Shown: positions 7,966 to 16,732, counted from the stretch's first letter. The stretch: 34,019 nucleotides of DNA from Gemmatimonadota bacterium (GCA_029879725.1 JAOUPR010000041.1:1-34019), one strand, 5' to 3'. The notes: a model not told the origin generated them from the sequence alone. Program-made: numbers and translations.

Positions 7966-9327
7966 ATGACGACGCAACCCCGGGAGTACATCGCGGACCA
8001 CCAATCCCGGTTCCAGGCCGACTTCTTCGAGCTGCTGCGCATCCCCAGCATCAGCACGGATCCGGAGCACGCCGGGTCCGTCCGCGCGGCGGCGGAGTGG
8101 CTCCGGGGGCGGATGGCGGCGGCCGGGCTGCGCGCGTCGGTGGAGGAGACCGAGGGGCATCCGTTGGTCCTGGGCCGGTACGACGCCGGCCCGGAGGCTC
8201 CCACGCTCCTGGTCTACGCGCACTACGACGTACAGCCGCCCGATCCCCTCGACGCGTGGAGCTCTCCACCCTTCGAGCCCACCGTTCGTGACGGCATGGT
8301 GGTGGCCAGAGGGGCCGCCGACGACAAGGCGCAGGCCATCATCCAGATGGGCGCGGCGGAGGCCGCGCTCGCCACCGGTGGGCTTCCGGTGAACCTGATC
8401 CTCCTCTTCGAGGGAGAGGAGGAGGTGGGTTCCCCCAGCCTCGTCCCCTACCTGCGGGAGCACGCCGATCACCTTCGGGCCGACCACGTCATCATCGGTG
8501 ACTCCATGATGTTCGCTCCCGGTCGCCCTTCCCTCATCTTCGGAATGCGGGGCCTGGCCTACTTCGAGGTGGAGATCCGCACCGGCGGCTGGGATCTCCA
8601 CTCGGGACAGTACGGGGGCGCCGTACCCAATCCGGCCCATGTCCTCGCCGAGGTGATCGCGAGCTTCCACGACCGCGAGGGGCGTGTGGCCGTGGCTGGA
8701 TTCTACGACGCCGTAGCGGAGGTTCCCGACGCCTGGCGCGAAGGGTGGCGGCACCTCGGGTTCGACGACGAGGCGTATCGCCGCACGGCGGGTGGTGCGC
8801 CCCTCTTCGGTGAGCCTGGATACGCCACCCACGAACGGCTCTGGATCCGACCGGCGCTCACCGTGAACGGGATGATCTCGGGGTACACGGGCCCGGGGAA
8901 GAAGACGGTGCTTCCGTGCCGCGCCGCCGCGAAGGTCAGTTGCCGTCTGGTCCCGGACCAGGACCCGGAGGAGATCGCGGCGCTGTTCGAACGGCACGTC
9001 AGGGAGAGGGTCCCCTCGGGGATCGACGTGGCCGTGACGACCTACCAGGCGAACCCGCCCTGGCGCGCCGACCCCGATGCTCCACTCTTCGCGGCGGCGG
9101 GGCGAGCGCTGGAAGAGGCCTTCGGTACCCCGCCGGTGAAGGTGGCACACGGTGGTACGCTCCCCATCGCCCGCGAGTTCGCCGAGACCCTGGGCGCTCA
9201 GGTCGCCGTCATGGGCTTCGCCCTTCCCGGAGCCAACATGCATGGACCCGACGAGTGGTTTCCTCTGGCCCACCTGCGGGGAGGGATGGAGGCCATGGTC
9301 GCTCTGTACCGAGAGTTGGCGCGGTGA
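7966..9327 (+). CDS. M20 family dipeptidase
   Basis: Zinc-dependent cytoplasmic dipeptidase of 453 residues, resembling the carnosinase/CNDP2-like branch. Metal and catalytic residues are visible in order: H86-Y-D88 in Y-A-H-Y-D-V-Q-P, D119 in R-G-A-A-D-D-K, the E-G-E-E-E-V-G-S block around 149-156 containing the general-base glutamate pair, D179 in I-I-G-D-S, and a late histidine in A-N-M-H-G-P-D-E-W. The insertion between about 190 and 300 is the lid/dimerisation domain, beginning near L-H-S-G-Q-Y-G-G. There is no signal peptide. ATG with a GGGGAGAGG ribosome site. It probably hydrolyses dipeptides for nutrition. It is followed by a small hairpin and then the histidine kinase. Confidence 0.9.
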   Translation: MTTQPREYIADHQSRFQADFFELLRIPSISTDPEHAGSVRAAAEWLRGRMAAAGLRASVEETEGHPLVLGRYDAGPEAPTLLVYAHYDVQPPDPLDAWSSPPFEPTVRDGMVVARGAADDKAQAIIQMGAAEAALATGGLPVNLILLFEGEEEVGSPSLVPYLREHADHLRADHVIIGDSMMFAPGRPSLIFGMRGLAYFEVEIRTGGWDLHSGQYGGAVPNPAHVLAEVIASFHDREGRVAVAGFYDAVAEVPDAWREGWRHLGFDDEAYRRTAGGAPLFGEPGYATHERLWIRPALTVNGMISGYTGPGKKTVLPCRAAAKVSCRLVPDQDPEEIAALFERHVRERVPSGIDVAVTTYQANPPWRADPDAPLFAAAGRALEEAFGTPPVKVAHGGTLPIAREFAETLGAQVAVMGFALPGANMHGPDEWFPLAHLRGGMEAMVALYRELAR

Positions 9328-9330
9328 ATC

Positions 9331-9361
9331 GGAGCCGCCTGGGTCGTACAGGGCGGCTTCC
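9331..9361 (+). terminator. Possible hairpin terminator after the dipeptidase
   Basis: GGAGCCGCC and GGCGGCTTCC can pair as a 9-bp stem with one bulge and a loop of 12 bases, right after the stop at 9327. No T-run follows, so this is tentative. The rest of 9362-9524 shows only a weak inverted repeat (GTCGATC 9441-9447, GATCGAC 9479-9485). Confidence 0.4.
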
Positions 9362-9524
9362 TGGAATACGTCTACCGCCATCGGTCCAACGCCGGGGCCA
9401 ACTGATCGGGTCGAACGGGCTCAAGGAGCACCGCGAACACGTCGATCCTCGATGGTAATGGCGGTGCACTCCTCCCTCGATCGACGACGGACTCAGGGCG
9501 GCACACCCGAATCAGGAATCTCCG

Positions 9525-10910
9525 TTGCCCCGACAGTTCTCCGTGCGGTGCAGGAAGCGGCTCGTACCGCGCGTGTCCCGATGTCTCCTGTCCAGCCTGG
9601 CCGCGTTCGCGTCGTGGCCCGGGTCGCTCCTTGCCCAGGGACCCGAATCGGGCGGCGCGGTAGCCTTCTTGACCCGACCGGCGGTGATCGTCCCCGGGAT
9701 GATCGGCCTGGTGGTTCTCGTTGGCATCGTTTCGGCCCGCCTCTGGGCACGCGGTCGCGCGCTCTGGGCACGCGTCGAGCTCTTCGAGGTGCTGGTGGAC
9801 GACGCTCCGGAAGCCCTTCTGGTGGTCGACTGGGACCGCATGGTCGTGGTACACGCCAACCGGGCCGCTCTGTCTCTGTTCGGGTATTCCAAGGCGGACA
9901 TGGATGGGCTTCCCGTGGGTTCCCTCCACCGCGTGCTTCAACCCGACGGATCCTTTTCCCGCGAGGTGTTCCATACGCGTGTAGCCGAGACGCTGGCGGG
10001 AGCATCGACCCTCCTGGAATGGTGGTGTGTCGACGCAGGAGGTCGCCAGATCCCCTGTGAGATCCGTGTGACGCCCGTGCCCCTGGACGGCCCCACCCGG
10101 ATCCGACTCCGTGTCACCGATCTGACCAAGGAGCGGGAAGTCGACCGTAGGCGGAGGGATCTCGAGGCGCGTCTGCGTGCCGCCAGGAGGTGGGAAGCCG
10201 TGGGGCGGATCACCGGCGGCGTCGCCCACGACTTCAACAACCTCCTGACCAGCGTGATCGGGAACCTCGACTTCATCGCCAACAAGCTGGGCGACCGCCC
10301 CGAACTGGCCCGGATGGCCCGGAGCGCGGCGGAGTCGGCGTTCCGGGGATCCCGCCTGACCAGTCAACTCGTGGCCTACTCCGGTCGCCAGGTCCTGCAC
10401 CCCAAGCCCGTGGATCTGGGCGAGTTGGTGAAGGAGAGCCGCGAGATCCTGGAAAGCATGGTGGGTGACGGCGTGGGGATCCGAATGGAAGTGGAGGAGG
10501 CGCTCCCTCCCTCCCGGCTGGACGAGGCGGGTGTCCGGGAGGTGCTGGTGAACCTGATCCTCAACGCCAAGGAGGCCATGCCGGAAGGAGGAAGGGTCAC
10601 CATCGGGGTGCGGCATCTCTACGCGGACGACGCCTACGTGGCGCGACATCGCGGGATGCGCGCGGGGGAGTATGTGCTGCTCGAGGTCGCGGACACCGGG
10701 ACGGGGATGTCGAACGCGGTGCGGGCCCAGGCGTTCGAGCCCTTTTTCACTACCGGAACACCGGGGGCGAAGAGCGGCCTGGGCCTCAGCATGGTGTACG
10801 GATTCGTGAAGCAGTCCGGCGGATACACCTCTCTGGAGAGCGAAGTGGACAAGGGGACGACCGTGACGATCTACTTCCCCGTGCACCACGGGTCCGGCAC
10901 GCACACCTGA
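9525..10910 (+). CDS. Membrane-anchored PAS sensor histidine kinase
   Basis: Two-component sensor of 461 residues. An N-terminal signal-like segment (ending L-L-A-Q near 38) is followed by a membrane helix (about 52-71), a PAS domain (about 82-200) and the kinase core. The H-box is G-G-V-A-H235-D-F-N-N-L-L, the type found in kinases of hybrid HK-REC proteins; then N-L-I-L-N-A-K-E-A-M (N box), D-T-G-T-G-M (G1) and G-L-G-L-S-M-V-Y-G (G2). It ends right after the ATPase domain and has no receiver domain. The start is TTG at 9525, preceded by AGGAA at 8-base spacing; no ATG lies upstream of the signal segment. Its partner is not adjacent; the single-domain regulator at 31828 is a candidate. Signal unknown. 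Confidence 0.88.
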   Translation: MPRQFSVRCRKRLVPRVSRCLLSSLAAFASWPGSLLAQGPESGGAVAFLTRPAVIVPGMIGLVVLVGIVSARLWARGRALWARVELFEVLVDDAPEALLVVDWDRMVVVHANRAALSLFGYSKADMDGLPVGSLHRVLQPDGSFSREVFHTRVAETLAGASTLLEWWCVDAGGRQIPCEIRVTPVPLDGPTRIRLRVTDLTKEREVDRRRRDLEARLRAARRWEAVGRITGGVAHDFNNLLTSVIGNLDFIANKLGDRPELARMARSAAESAFRGSRLTSQLVAYSGRQVLHPKPVDLGELVKESREILESMVGDGVGIRMEVEEALPPSRLDEAGVREVLVNLILNAKEAMPEGGRVTIGVRHLYADDAYVARHRGMRAGEYVLLEVADTGTGMSNAVRAQAFEPFFTTGTPGAKSGLGLSMVYGFVKQSGGYTSLESEVDKGTTVTIYFPVHHGSGTHT

Positions 10911-10933
10911 TCCTCCGGAACGCCCTCCGTTCC

Positions 10934-10962
10934 TTGCGAGGATGAGACTTCGTCCATAGGTT
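10934..10962 (+). promoter_or_regulatory. Possible promoter of the feo locus on the plus strand
   Basis: TTGCGA (10934-10939) and TAGGTT (10957-10962) are spaced by 17 bases. The -10 match is only three of six, but the element runs into the DtxR-type palindrome, the arrangement expected for a repressible promoter. Confidence 0.35.
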
Positions 10963-10976
10963 TAGGTTAGCCTAAA
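10961..10976. promoter_or_regulatory. DtxR/IdeR-type metalloregulator box
   Basis: TTTAGG-TTAG-CCTAAA is a near-perfect palindrome 24 bases before the start of the DtxR-FeoA gene. Its core TTAGGTTAGCCTAA equals the first 14 positions of the well-known DtxR consensus TTAGGTTAGCCTAACCTAA; the last five bases differ. It is AT-rich against a very GC-rich background. Likely metal-dependent repression of the downstream operon. Confidence 0.72.
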
Positions 10977-11000
10977 CTTTTGGAACGGGGAGACCACTCC

Positions 11001-12014
11001 ATGCCGGATCCGGCCGCGGCTCTGGGGATCTTCATGCTCGTCGTCGTCGTGTTGGCCTTCTTCTTCTGGCCCGACCGCGGCATGGTCGCGCGTGCCTACC
11101 GATTGCTCGGAGATACCCGCAGGGTACGGCTGGAGGACGCACTCAAGCACATCTACATGTGCGGCCGGCGTGGCCGGAGCTGCAACATGGAGAGTCTGGC
11201 CGGATATCTGGGCGTGTCCGTGGGAAAGGCCGCGGAAGTGCTGCGTGTTCTGGTGGAGACCGAGCTGGTCGACTCGGAGGTGGCGGGCCCCGTGCTCACG
11301 GAAGAGGGACGCCGGGTCGCCGTGCGGCTGGTGCGGACCCACCGTCTCTGGGAGCGGTACCTGGCGGATCGCACCGGCGTCCCCGCCGGCGAGTGGCACG
11401 CCCATGCCGAACGGGTGGAGCATGCGCTGAGCGAGGAGGAGGTGGACGACCTCGAGCACCGGCTCGGCTTTCCCCGGTGGGATCCCCACGGGGATCCCAT
11501 TCCCACGTCGGGGGGCGATCTTCCTCCGCTCCGTGGCGGAAGCCTGTGGGACGCGCCCGAAGAGAGCACCGTGGAGGTCCTCCACGTGGAGGACGAGCCT
11601 CCGGAACTGTACGAGGACCTGGTCGCGCGAGGAATGACACCCGGGGTGCGCCTGAGGGTCATCGAACGGAACTCCCGGGGGGTCACGGTGGGGATGGACG
11701 GAGACGTGTGGACCCTGGATCCGGTGGGCGCGCACAATCTCACCGTTCGAGAGCTTCCCCCGGGAACCGCCGCGGAAGAACGGGGGCGCACCCTCCGGGA
11801 CCTCGTCCTGGGCGAGGCCGCCGAGGTGGTGGGTATCGCTCCCTGGTGTCAGGGAACTCAGCGCCGCCGCCTTCTGGACCTGGGCGTCGTGAAAGGGACG
11901 GTGATCACTCCGGAGTTGGTGGGGGCGTCCGGAGACCCCGTGGCGTATCGGATAAGGGGCGCCCTGGTCGCGCTCCGGGGTGACCAGGCCGGCTACGTGG
12001 TGGTGGACGGATGA
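11001..12014 (+). CDS. Membrane-anchored DtxR/MntR-like protein with two FeoA-like domains
   Basis: Fusion of 337 residues. Residues 6-23 are one hydrophobic helix followed by W-P-D-R and an arginine-rich stretch, placing the rest in the cytoplasm. Residues 41-105 resemble the DtxR winged helix (E-D-A-L-K-H-I-Y, helix-turn-helix near 64-90). Residues 106-168 are the metal-binding/dimerisation domain, ending D-P-H-G-D-P-I-P. D46, H114, E137, E140 and H141 align with MntR ligands D8, H77, E99, E102 and H103; E11 is replaced by K49. Residues 188-252 and 263-336 are FeoA/SH3-like, the second clearly so ([12 protein letters not shown] and A-Y-R-I-R-G). The ATG at 11001 follows GGGGAGA; a TTG at 10980 is less likely. 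The stop overlaps feoB by ATGA. It may be a regulator, a FeoB partner, or both. Confidence 0.82.
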   Translation: MPDPAAALGIFMLVVVVLAFFFWPDRGMVARAYRLLGDTRRVRLEDALKHIYMCGRRGRSCNMESLAGYLGVSVGKAAEVLRVLVETELVDSEVAGPVLTEEGRRVAVRLVRTHRLWERYLADRTGVPAGEWHAHAERVEHALSEEEVDDLEHRLGFPRWDPHGDPIPTSGGDLPPLRGGSLWDAPEESTVEVLHVEDEPPELYEDLVARGMTPGVRLRVIERNSRGVTVGMDGDVWTLDPVGAHNLTVRELPPGTAAEERGRTLRDLVLGEAAEVVGIAPWCQGTQRRRLLDLGVVKGTVITPELVGASGDPVAYRIRGALVALRGDQAGYVVVDG

Positions 12015-14179
12015 GCGGGACCGGGCACCTGGTCCGGCTCGGCCTGAGCCCCGACCGCTGGGACCACCTCATCGCGTTGGCCGGAAACCCCAACGTCGGG
12101 AAGAGCACGGTCTTCAACCGCCTCACCGGCCTGCGCCAGCACACCGGAAACTGGCCGGGGAAGACGGTCACGCGGGCGGAGGGTGCCTTCCTCTATCGGG
12201 ACACGCGGGTCAAGGTCGTCGATCTCCCCGGCACGTATTCCCTCCAGGCGGGAAGCGTGGACGAGGAGGTCGCCAGGGACTTCATCCTGTTCGGCCGACC
12301 CGACGTGACGGTGGTGGTGGTGGACGCCTCGCGCCTGGAGAGGAACCTCAATCTCGTGCTCCAGGTGCTGGCCATCACCGACCGGGTGGTGGTGTTCCTG
12401 AATCTGGTGGACGAGGCGCGGAGACACGGGATCGCCGTGGATCCGGAGCGACTCTCGCTCGGGCTCGGCGTGCCCGTGGTGGCGGGAGTGGCGCGGGACG
12501 GCACCGGAGTGGAGGAACTCCTCGAAGTCGCGCACCGGGTCGCCCGGGGCGAGGTGGAGCTCCGCCCCTACCGCATCGAGAGCTATTCCGGCTCCGTGGA
12601 GGACGCGGTGGGAGCGCTCGCCCCCGTCATCCGGGACGCGTTTCCCGGGGTTCCCAACGCCCGGTGGGTGGCTCTCCGCCTCCTCAACGCGGACGTCGCG
12701 GTGATGGAGAGCGTACGCGCGGGGGACCTCGGCGACCCGGTGTCGGGCCACCTGCCCTCGCCGGAGGCGCGGGCGGAGGTCCTGGAGACGGCGTCGGAGC
12801 TGCGGTGGGATCTCCCCCACGACTTCCACGATGTGATCATGGAGCGGACGTACCAGGCGGCGGAAGCGCTGGCCCGGGACGCCATGGTGGCGGGAGTACG
12901 CCGGGCGGCCTTCGACTTCGACCGGAAGCTCGACGAGCTCCTCACCAACAGGGTGACCGGGTTTCCCTTGATGCTCGCGGTGCTGGCGTTGGTGTTCTGG
13001 ATCACCATCGAGGGCGCCAACGTACCCTCGGCGTGGCTCGCCGACCTCCTGGTGGATGGCGTCCATCCCTGGCTCCGGGACGCCATGGCGGGGTTGGGCT
13101 CCCCCTGGTGGATCACCGGGGTCCTGGTGGATGGTGTGTACCTGGCCACCGCCTGGGTGGTGAGCGTCATGCTCCCGCCCATGGCCATCTTCTTCCCGCT
13201 CTTCACCTTGCTGGAGGACTTCGGATATCTCCCACGGGTGGCGTTCAACCTGGACTTCCTGTTCCGGAAGGCCGGCGCGCACGGGAAGCAGGCGCTCACC
13301 ATGTGCATGGGGTTCGGGTGCAACGCGGCCGGGGTGGTGTCCACGCGCATCATCGACAGCCCCCGGGAGCGGCTCATCGCCATCATCACCAACAACTTCT
13401 CCCTCTGCAACGGAAGGTGGCCCACCCAGATCCTGGTGGCGTCCATCTTCGTCGGGGCGCTGGCGCCTCCGGCGGTGGCCGGACTCGTCTCCGCGGGCGC
13501 GGTGGTGGCGGTGGCCCTCCTCGGGGTCGTCACGATGTTCTTCGTGTCGTGGGGATTGTCCCGGACACTCCTGCGAGGCGAGGCCACCAGCTTCAGCCTC
13601 GAGTTGCCCCCGTATCGGGCTCCGCGGATCCTCCAGACCCTGTACACGTCCATGGTCGACCGCACGCTCATCGTGCTCTGGCGAGCGGTGGTGTTCGCCG
13701 CTCCAGCGGGTGCGGTGATCTGGTTGATGTCCAACGTCGCGGTCGGCGGGACTCCCGTCGCGGCGCATCTGGTGGAGTGGCTGGATCCCATGGGCGTCCT
13801 CATGGGGCTCAACGGGGTGATCCTCCTGGCCTACGTCGTGGCCATACCGGCCAACGAGATCGTGATTCCCACCGTGCTCATGCTCACGGTGCTGACCACG
13901 GGGATGGCCGGGGTCGGGGACGGGGCGGGGATCATGTTCGAGCTCGACAGTACGGCGGCCACGGCCGAGGTGCTTCGCGCCGGGGGTTGGACCCTCCTCA
14001 CCGCGGTGAACCTCATGGTCTTCAGCCTCCTCCACAATCCGTGCTCCACGACCATCTACACCATCTTCACGGAGACGGGGAGCCGGAAGTGGACGGCCGT
14101 GGCCACGCTTCTCCCCCTGGTCATGGGGGTGGTGGTGTGCTTCCTGGTGGCTCAGATCTGGAGGCTGGTCGCCTTCTGA
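12011..14179 (+). CDS. feoB: FeoB metal transporter, first copy
   Basis: Inner-membrane importer of Fe(II) (possibly Mn(II)), 722 residues. The N-terminal G domain has G25-N-P-N-V-G-K-S-T (G1), N-W-P-G-K-T (switch I with G2 threonine), D71-L-P-G74 (G3) and N131-L-V-D134 (G4). A GDI-like helical region leads to the membrane core from about residue 315. Gate motifs are present: G-F-G-C-N-A-A-G in place of the usual G-F-G-C-N-V-P-A, and [12 protein letters not shown] in the second half, a variant of the N-N-F-V-P-C-N-G-R-F-P-T form seen in one FeoB subfamily. Start overlaps the DtxR-FeoA stop by four bases (ATGA), showing translational coupling. It ends seven bases from the convergent feoA with no terminator between. 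Confidence 0.92.
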   Translation: MSGTGHLVRLGLSPDRWDHLIALAGNPNVGKSTVFNRLTGLRQHTGNWPGKTVTRAEGAFLYRDTRVKVVDLPGTYSLQAGSVDEEVARDFILFGRPDVTVVVVDASRLERNLNLVLQVLAITDRVVVFLNLVDEARRHGIAVDPERLSLGLGVPVVAGVARDGTGVEELLEVAHRVARGEVELRPYRIESYSGSVEDAVGALAPVIRDAFPGVPNARWVALRLLNADVAVMESVRAGDLGDPVSGHLPSPEARAEVLETASELRWDLPHDFHDVIMERTYQAAEALARDAMVAGVRRAAFDFDRKLDELLTNRVTGFPLMLAVLALVFWITIEGANVPSAWLADLLVDGVHPWLRDAMAGLGSPWWITGVLVDGVYLATAWVVSVMLPPMAIFFPLFTLLEDFGYLPRVAFNLDFLFRKAGAHGKQALTMCMGFGCNAAGVVSTRIIDSPRERLIAIITNNFSLCNGRWPTQILVASIFVGALAPPAVAGLVSAGAVVAVALLGVVTMFFVSWGLSRTLLRGEATSFSLELPPYRAPRILQTLYTSMVDRTLIVLWRAVVFAAPAGAVIWLMSNVAVGGTPVAAHLVEWLDPMGVLMGLNGVILLAYVVAIPANEIVIPTVLMLTVLTTGMAGVGDGAGIMFELDSTAATAEVLRAGGWTLLTAVNLMVFSLLHNPCSTTIYTIFTETGSRKWTAVATLLPLVMGVVVCFLVAQIWRLVAF

Positions 14180-14186
14180 CGCCGGG

Positions 14187-14453
14187 TCATGCCGTGCGTA
14201 GCACCCGCACGAGGCTCGCCATCTGGTCGTCGAGGGCGATGTCGGTGAAGCCCAGGCGCACCACCCAGGCCGGATACGTCTGTACCACCCGTACCTCCAC
14301 CCCGGGGAGGAGGCCGAGGGATGCCAGGCGGGCCGTGCGCGGAAGTTCGGGATCGGTCAGACAGGAGATGATTCCGCCGCCTCCCGCCCTGAGAGTCGTC
14401 AGGGGCTGAGAAGGGCAGGAGTGCGCGCTACAGCGGTGGATGTGCGCCGTCAC
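14187..14453 (-). CDS. feoA: FeoA domain protein
   Basis: Small cytoplasmic SH3-like protein of 88 residues that is expected to bind FeoB and support iron uptake. The FeoA signature R-L-A-S-L-G-L-L-P-G-V-E-V lies in the middle (about 42-54), followed by a hydrophobic strand W-V-V-R-L-G-F and a closing L-V-R-V-L. The start is GTG at 14453 with GGAGG nine bases upstream; it overlaps the stop of the cysteine-rich gene by GTGA, which fixes it well and rules out the longer upstream reading. Two N-terminal cysteines (C8, C13) are unusual for FeoA and may pair functionally with the cysteine-rich neighbour. Last gene of the feoB-small protein-feoA operon. Confidence 0.82.
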   Translation of the reverse strand: MTAHIHRCSAHSCPSQPLTTLRAGGGGIISCLTDPELPRTARLASLGLLPGVEVRVVQTYPAWVVRLGFTDIALDDQMASLVRVLRTA

Positions 14454-14713
14454 GTGGGTCGACCTCCTGAAGTGCTTCCGGCCACCGGGAGGACGGGAAG
14501 CGAGTGGCTCGGACGGTACGGGGCCTCGGGCGGAGGGGGCGCCGGGCGGAAGAGTCTTCGAAGCGCGGCGATCCATCCGGGCGTGGATGGGTTCTCGTAC
14601 CCGCACCGGGGGCATCGGATGAGTCCGCAGTCCGACCCCACGGGACACGCCTTGCAGGCCGGCTGAGCCCGGTTCTCCTCGAACTCGAAAGCGCAGAACC
14701 CGCAACTCACCAT
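14450..14713 (-). CDS. Small cysteine-rich Feo-operon protein
   Basis: Protein of 87 residues with seven cysteines in the first 37: C4-x2-C7, C20-x2-C23, C29, C34-x2-C37, the last in L-I-R-C-P-R-C-G-Y-E. This looks like a zinc ribbon or a small iron-sulfur/rubredoxin-like fold. The C-terminal half is proline-rich with a short amphipathic helix (W-I-A-A-L-R-R-L-F) and is probably flexible. The ATG at 14713 sits inside the end of feoB (ATGGTGA) and its stop overlaps feoA, so the three are coupled. I do not recognise it as FeoC (no winged helix) or as the short membrane FeoB-associated Cys-rich protein. Proposed role, by position only: metal or redox accessory to the second FeoB. Confidence 0.75.
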   Translation of the reverse strand: MVSCGFCAFEFEENRAQPACKACPVGSDCGLIRCPRCGYENPSTPGWIAALRRLFRPAPPPPEAPYRPSHSLPVLPVAGSTSGGRPT

Positions 14714-16716
14714 CCGATCCACCTCAGCGACACGTTCAGGAAGGCGCCCACGCCGAACGCCAGCGGCGTGATGAGAAGGAACATCCCGGTGGCCGTCTTC
14801 CACCCTCGCTCCTTGACCATCATGAGGAACTGGGCGACGCAGGGCACGAAGAGGGTCAGGGTCACCGCCGCCACGGTGAGCTGCACCACGTCGAGCAAAC
14901 CCTGCTGGTTCAGATCGAAGAGCCCCGCGGCGCCGTAGTCACGCCGGAAGAATCCCAGGAGGAAGATGGTGGACGTTTCCGCGGGGAGCCCCAGCGCGGA
15001 TACCACCGGGGTCAGAATCCCTTCCACGACCCTGAGCATCCCGGTGAGGTCCAACGCCCAGAGCATGATGCTGGCCAGGAGGAACAGAGGGAGTACCTCC
15101 AGGAAGTACCACTGCATGCGGCTGTACGTCTTGACCATGACGTTGCCCGGCCGCGGAAGCCTCATGGGGGGCAATTCCATGTGGAACGAAGCGGTCTCAC
15201 CAGGAAGGAGCCGGGCCGAGAGGTACCCGATGACCATGAAGGTTCCCAGCAGGGAGAGCGCCCACACGCCCAGGGCCATCCCGTGCCCGGAGAGGATGGC
15301 CAGGATCACCCCGAGCTGCGCCGAGCAGGGAATGGCCAGGGCCAGCAGGAGCGTGGAGAGGACGCGCTCGCGCTTGGTCTCCAGGGTGCGGGTGACCATG
15401 GTGGCCATCGTGTCGCAGGCGAAGCCCAGAACGATGGGGATCACGGCCCTGCCGCTCAGCCCGATGCGCTTGAACGCCCGGTCGACGAGGAGGGCGAGGC
15501 GGGGAAAGTAGCCGCTGTCCTCGAGGATGGAGAAGAAGAGGAAGAAGCTCCCCACGACCGGAAGGATGATGGCCACCGCGTACCGGATCCCCAGCGTGAG
15601 CATCCCGTACTCACCCACGAACAGCCCTCGCACCGATTCCCACGGGATACCCTGGAAGAGGGTCTCGAAGAAGGGGTTGATGCGGCTCTCGAAGAGGGGG
15701 CCCTCGATGAGGTCCACCAGCGTTCCCGCGCCGAAGACGCCGACGAACTGATACAGCCCCACGTACAGGATCAGGAAGAGGATGGGGAGCCCCGTCATCG
15801 GACGGGCCAGCCACCTTCCCAGCCGCTCACCTCTCCGCTTCTTCTGCTTCGCAGGACTCCGGAAGACCTCTTCCAGGAGCTCCGACGCGACCCGCTGGCG
15901 TTCGAAGGCGGTGCGGTACACCCCGGGGCCTCCCAGCGCGCGGGTGGCCTCGTCCACCACGCGCGCCACCTCCGCTCCGCCGTCGGGCTCCCCCGCCTCG
16001 ATCCGCTCGCGCGCACCCGGGTCTCCCTGGAGGAGAAGGGACGACAGAGCGCGGGTCGACACCGGATACTCGGCCTGGAGTGCCGCCTCCACCCGGTCCA
16101 TGGCGGTGCCGATCCCGTTTCCGTAGCTCACGGGGCTCGGAACCGGCATGGAGACAACGTCGGACAGGACGGTGTGGAGGTGCTCCATTCCGTCTCCGTG
16201 GATCGCCACCATGGGCACCACGGGGATCCCGAGTCGTTCTTCGAGGGCCGGCACGTCGATGATCAGGTCCAGGCTCCGCAACTCGTCCATCATGTTGAGG
16301 ACGAGCACCAGGGGCCGGCCGCACTCCAGCAACTGAAGCGTGAAGGGGAGGCTCCGGGGGAGGTTCTTCGCGTCCACCACGTGGACCAGGACATCGCACA
16401 CGCCGTCGAGGAGGACGTCCTGGGTGACGCGCTCCTCCTCGGTGCCCGGTACCAGCGCGTACGCGCCCGGCGTGTCGAGGATTTCGGCGTCGTGGACACC
16501 CACGTGAGCATGGCCGCGGGTCACGGCCACGGACGTGCCCGGATAGTTGGACACCGTCACGTATCGGCCGGTGAGCCGATTGAACAGCACGCTCTTACCC
16601 ACGTTGGGGTTTCCGACCAACGCGACCCTGAGGCGCCCCTCCTCGGACGGTTCCGAGTGCGGCTCGTGGCACGCCGCCGTGTCGGCGGCGGCGCGGGTGG
16701 TGGTCGAGGTGTTCAA
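14707..16716 (-). CDS. feoB: FeoB ferrous iron transporter, second copy
   Basis: Inner-membrane Fe(II) importer of about 669 residues, of a different subfamily from the copy at 12011. G domain: G35-N-P-N-V-G-K-S-V (G1), Y-V-T-V-S-N-Y-P-G-T-S (switch I), D81-T-P-G84 (G3), N141-M-M-D144 (G4). Core gate motifs: G-F-A-C-D-T-M-A and A-I-P-C-S-A-Q-L, where the other copy has N-C-N-G-R-type sequence. The frame is open to 16875, but a Fur-type palindrome lies at 16733-16749, inside that extension; a TTG at 16716 with GGAGA at 7-base spacing leaves the operator outside the gene, so I prefer it. The N-terminal tail contains C16-H-x2-H, possibly metal-binding. It overlaps the cysteine-rich gene and forms one operon with feoA. 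Confidence 0.9.
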   Translation of the reverse strand: MNTSTTTRAAADTAACHEPHSEPSEEGRLRVALVGNPNVGKSVLFNRLTGRYVTVSNYPGTSVAVTRGHAHVGVHDAEILDTPGAYALVPGTEEERVTQDVLLDGVCDVLVHVVDAKNLPRSLPFTLQLLECGRPLVLVLNMMDELRSLDLIIDVPALEERLGIPVVPMVAIHGDGMEHLHTVLSDVVSMPVPSPVSYGNGIGTAMDRVEAALQAEYPVSTRALSSLLLQGDPGARERIEAGEPDGGAEVARVVDEATRALGGPGVYRTAFERQRVASELLEEVFRSPAKQKKRRGERLGRWLARPMTGLPILFLILYVGLYQFVGVFGAGTLVDLIEGPLFESRINPFFETLFQGIPWESVRGLFVGEYGMLTLGIRYAVAIILPVVGSFFLFFSILEDSGYFPRLALLVDRAFKRIGLSGRAVIPIVLGFACDTMATMVTRTLETKRERVLSTLLLALAIPCSAQLGVILAILSGHGMALGVWALSLLGTFMVIGYLSARLLPGETASFHMELPPMRLPRPGNVMVKTYSRMQWYFLEVLPLFLLASIMLWALDLTGMLRVVEGILTPVVSALGLPAETSTIFLLGFFRRDYGAAGLFDLNQQGLLDVVQLTVAAVTLTLFVPCVAQFLMMVKERGWKTATGMFLLITPLAFGVGAFLNVSLRWIGW

Positions 16717-16732
16717 CGCCTGGTCTCCGAGA

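Noticed and set aside
11980-14409. Frames of 809 (plus) and 680 (minus) codons over the first feoB
   Set aside because: Both are out of frame with all FeoB motifs and give low-complexity Arg/Gly/His-rich products.
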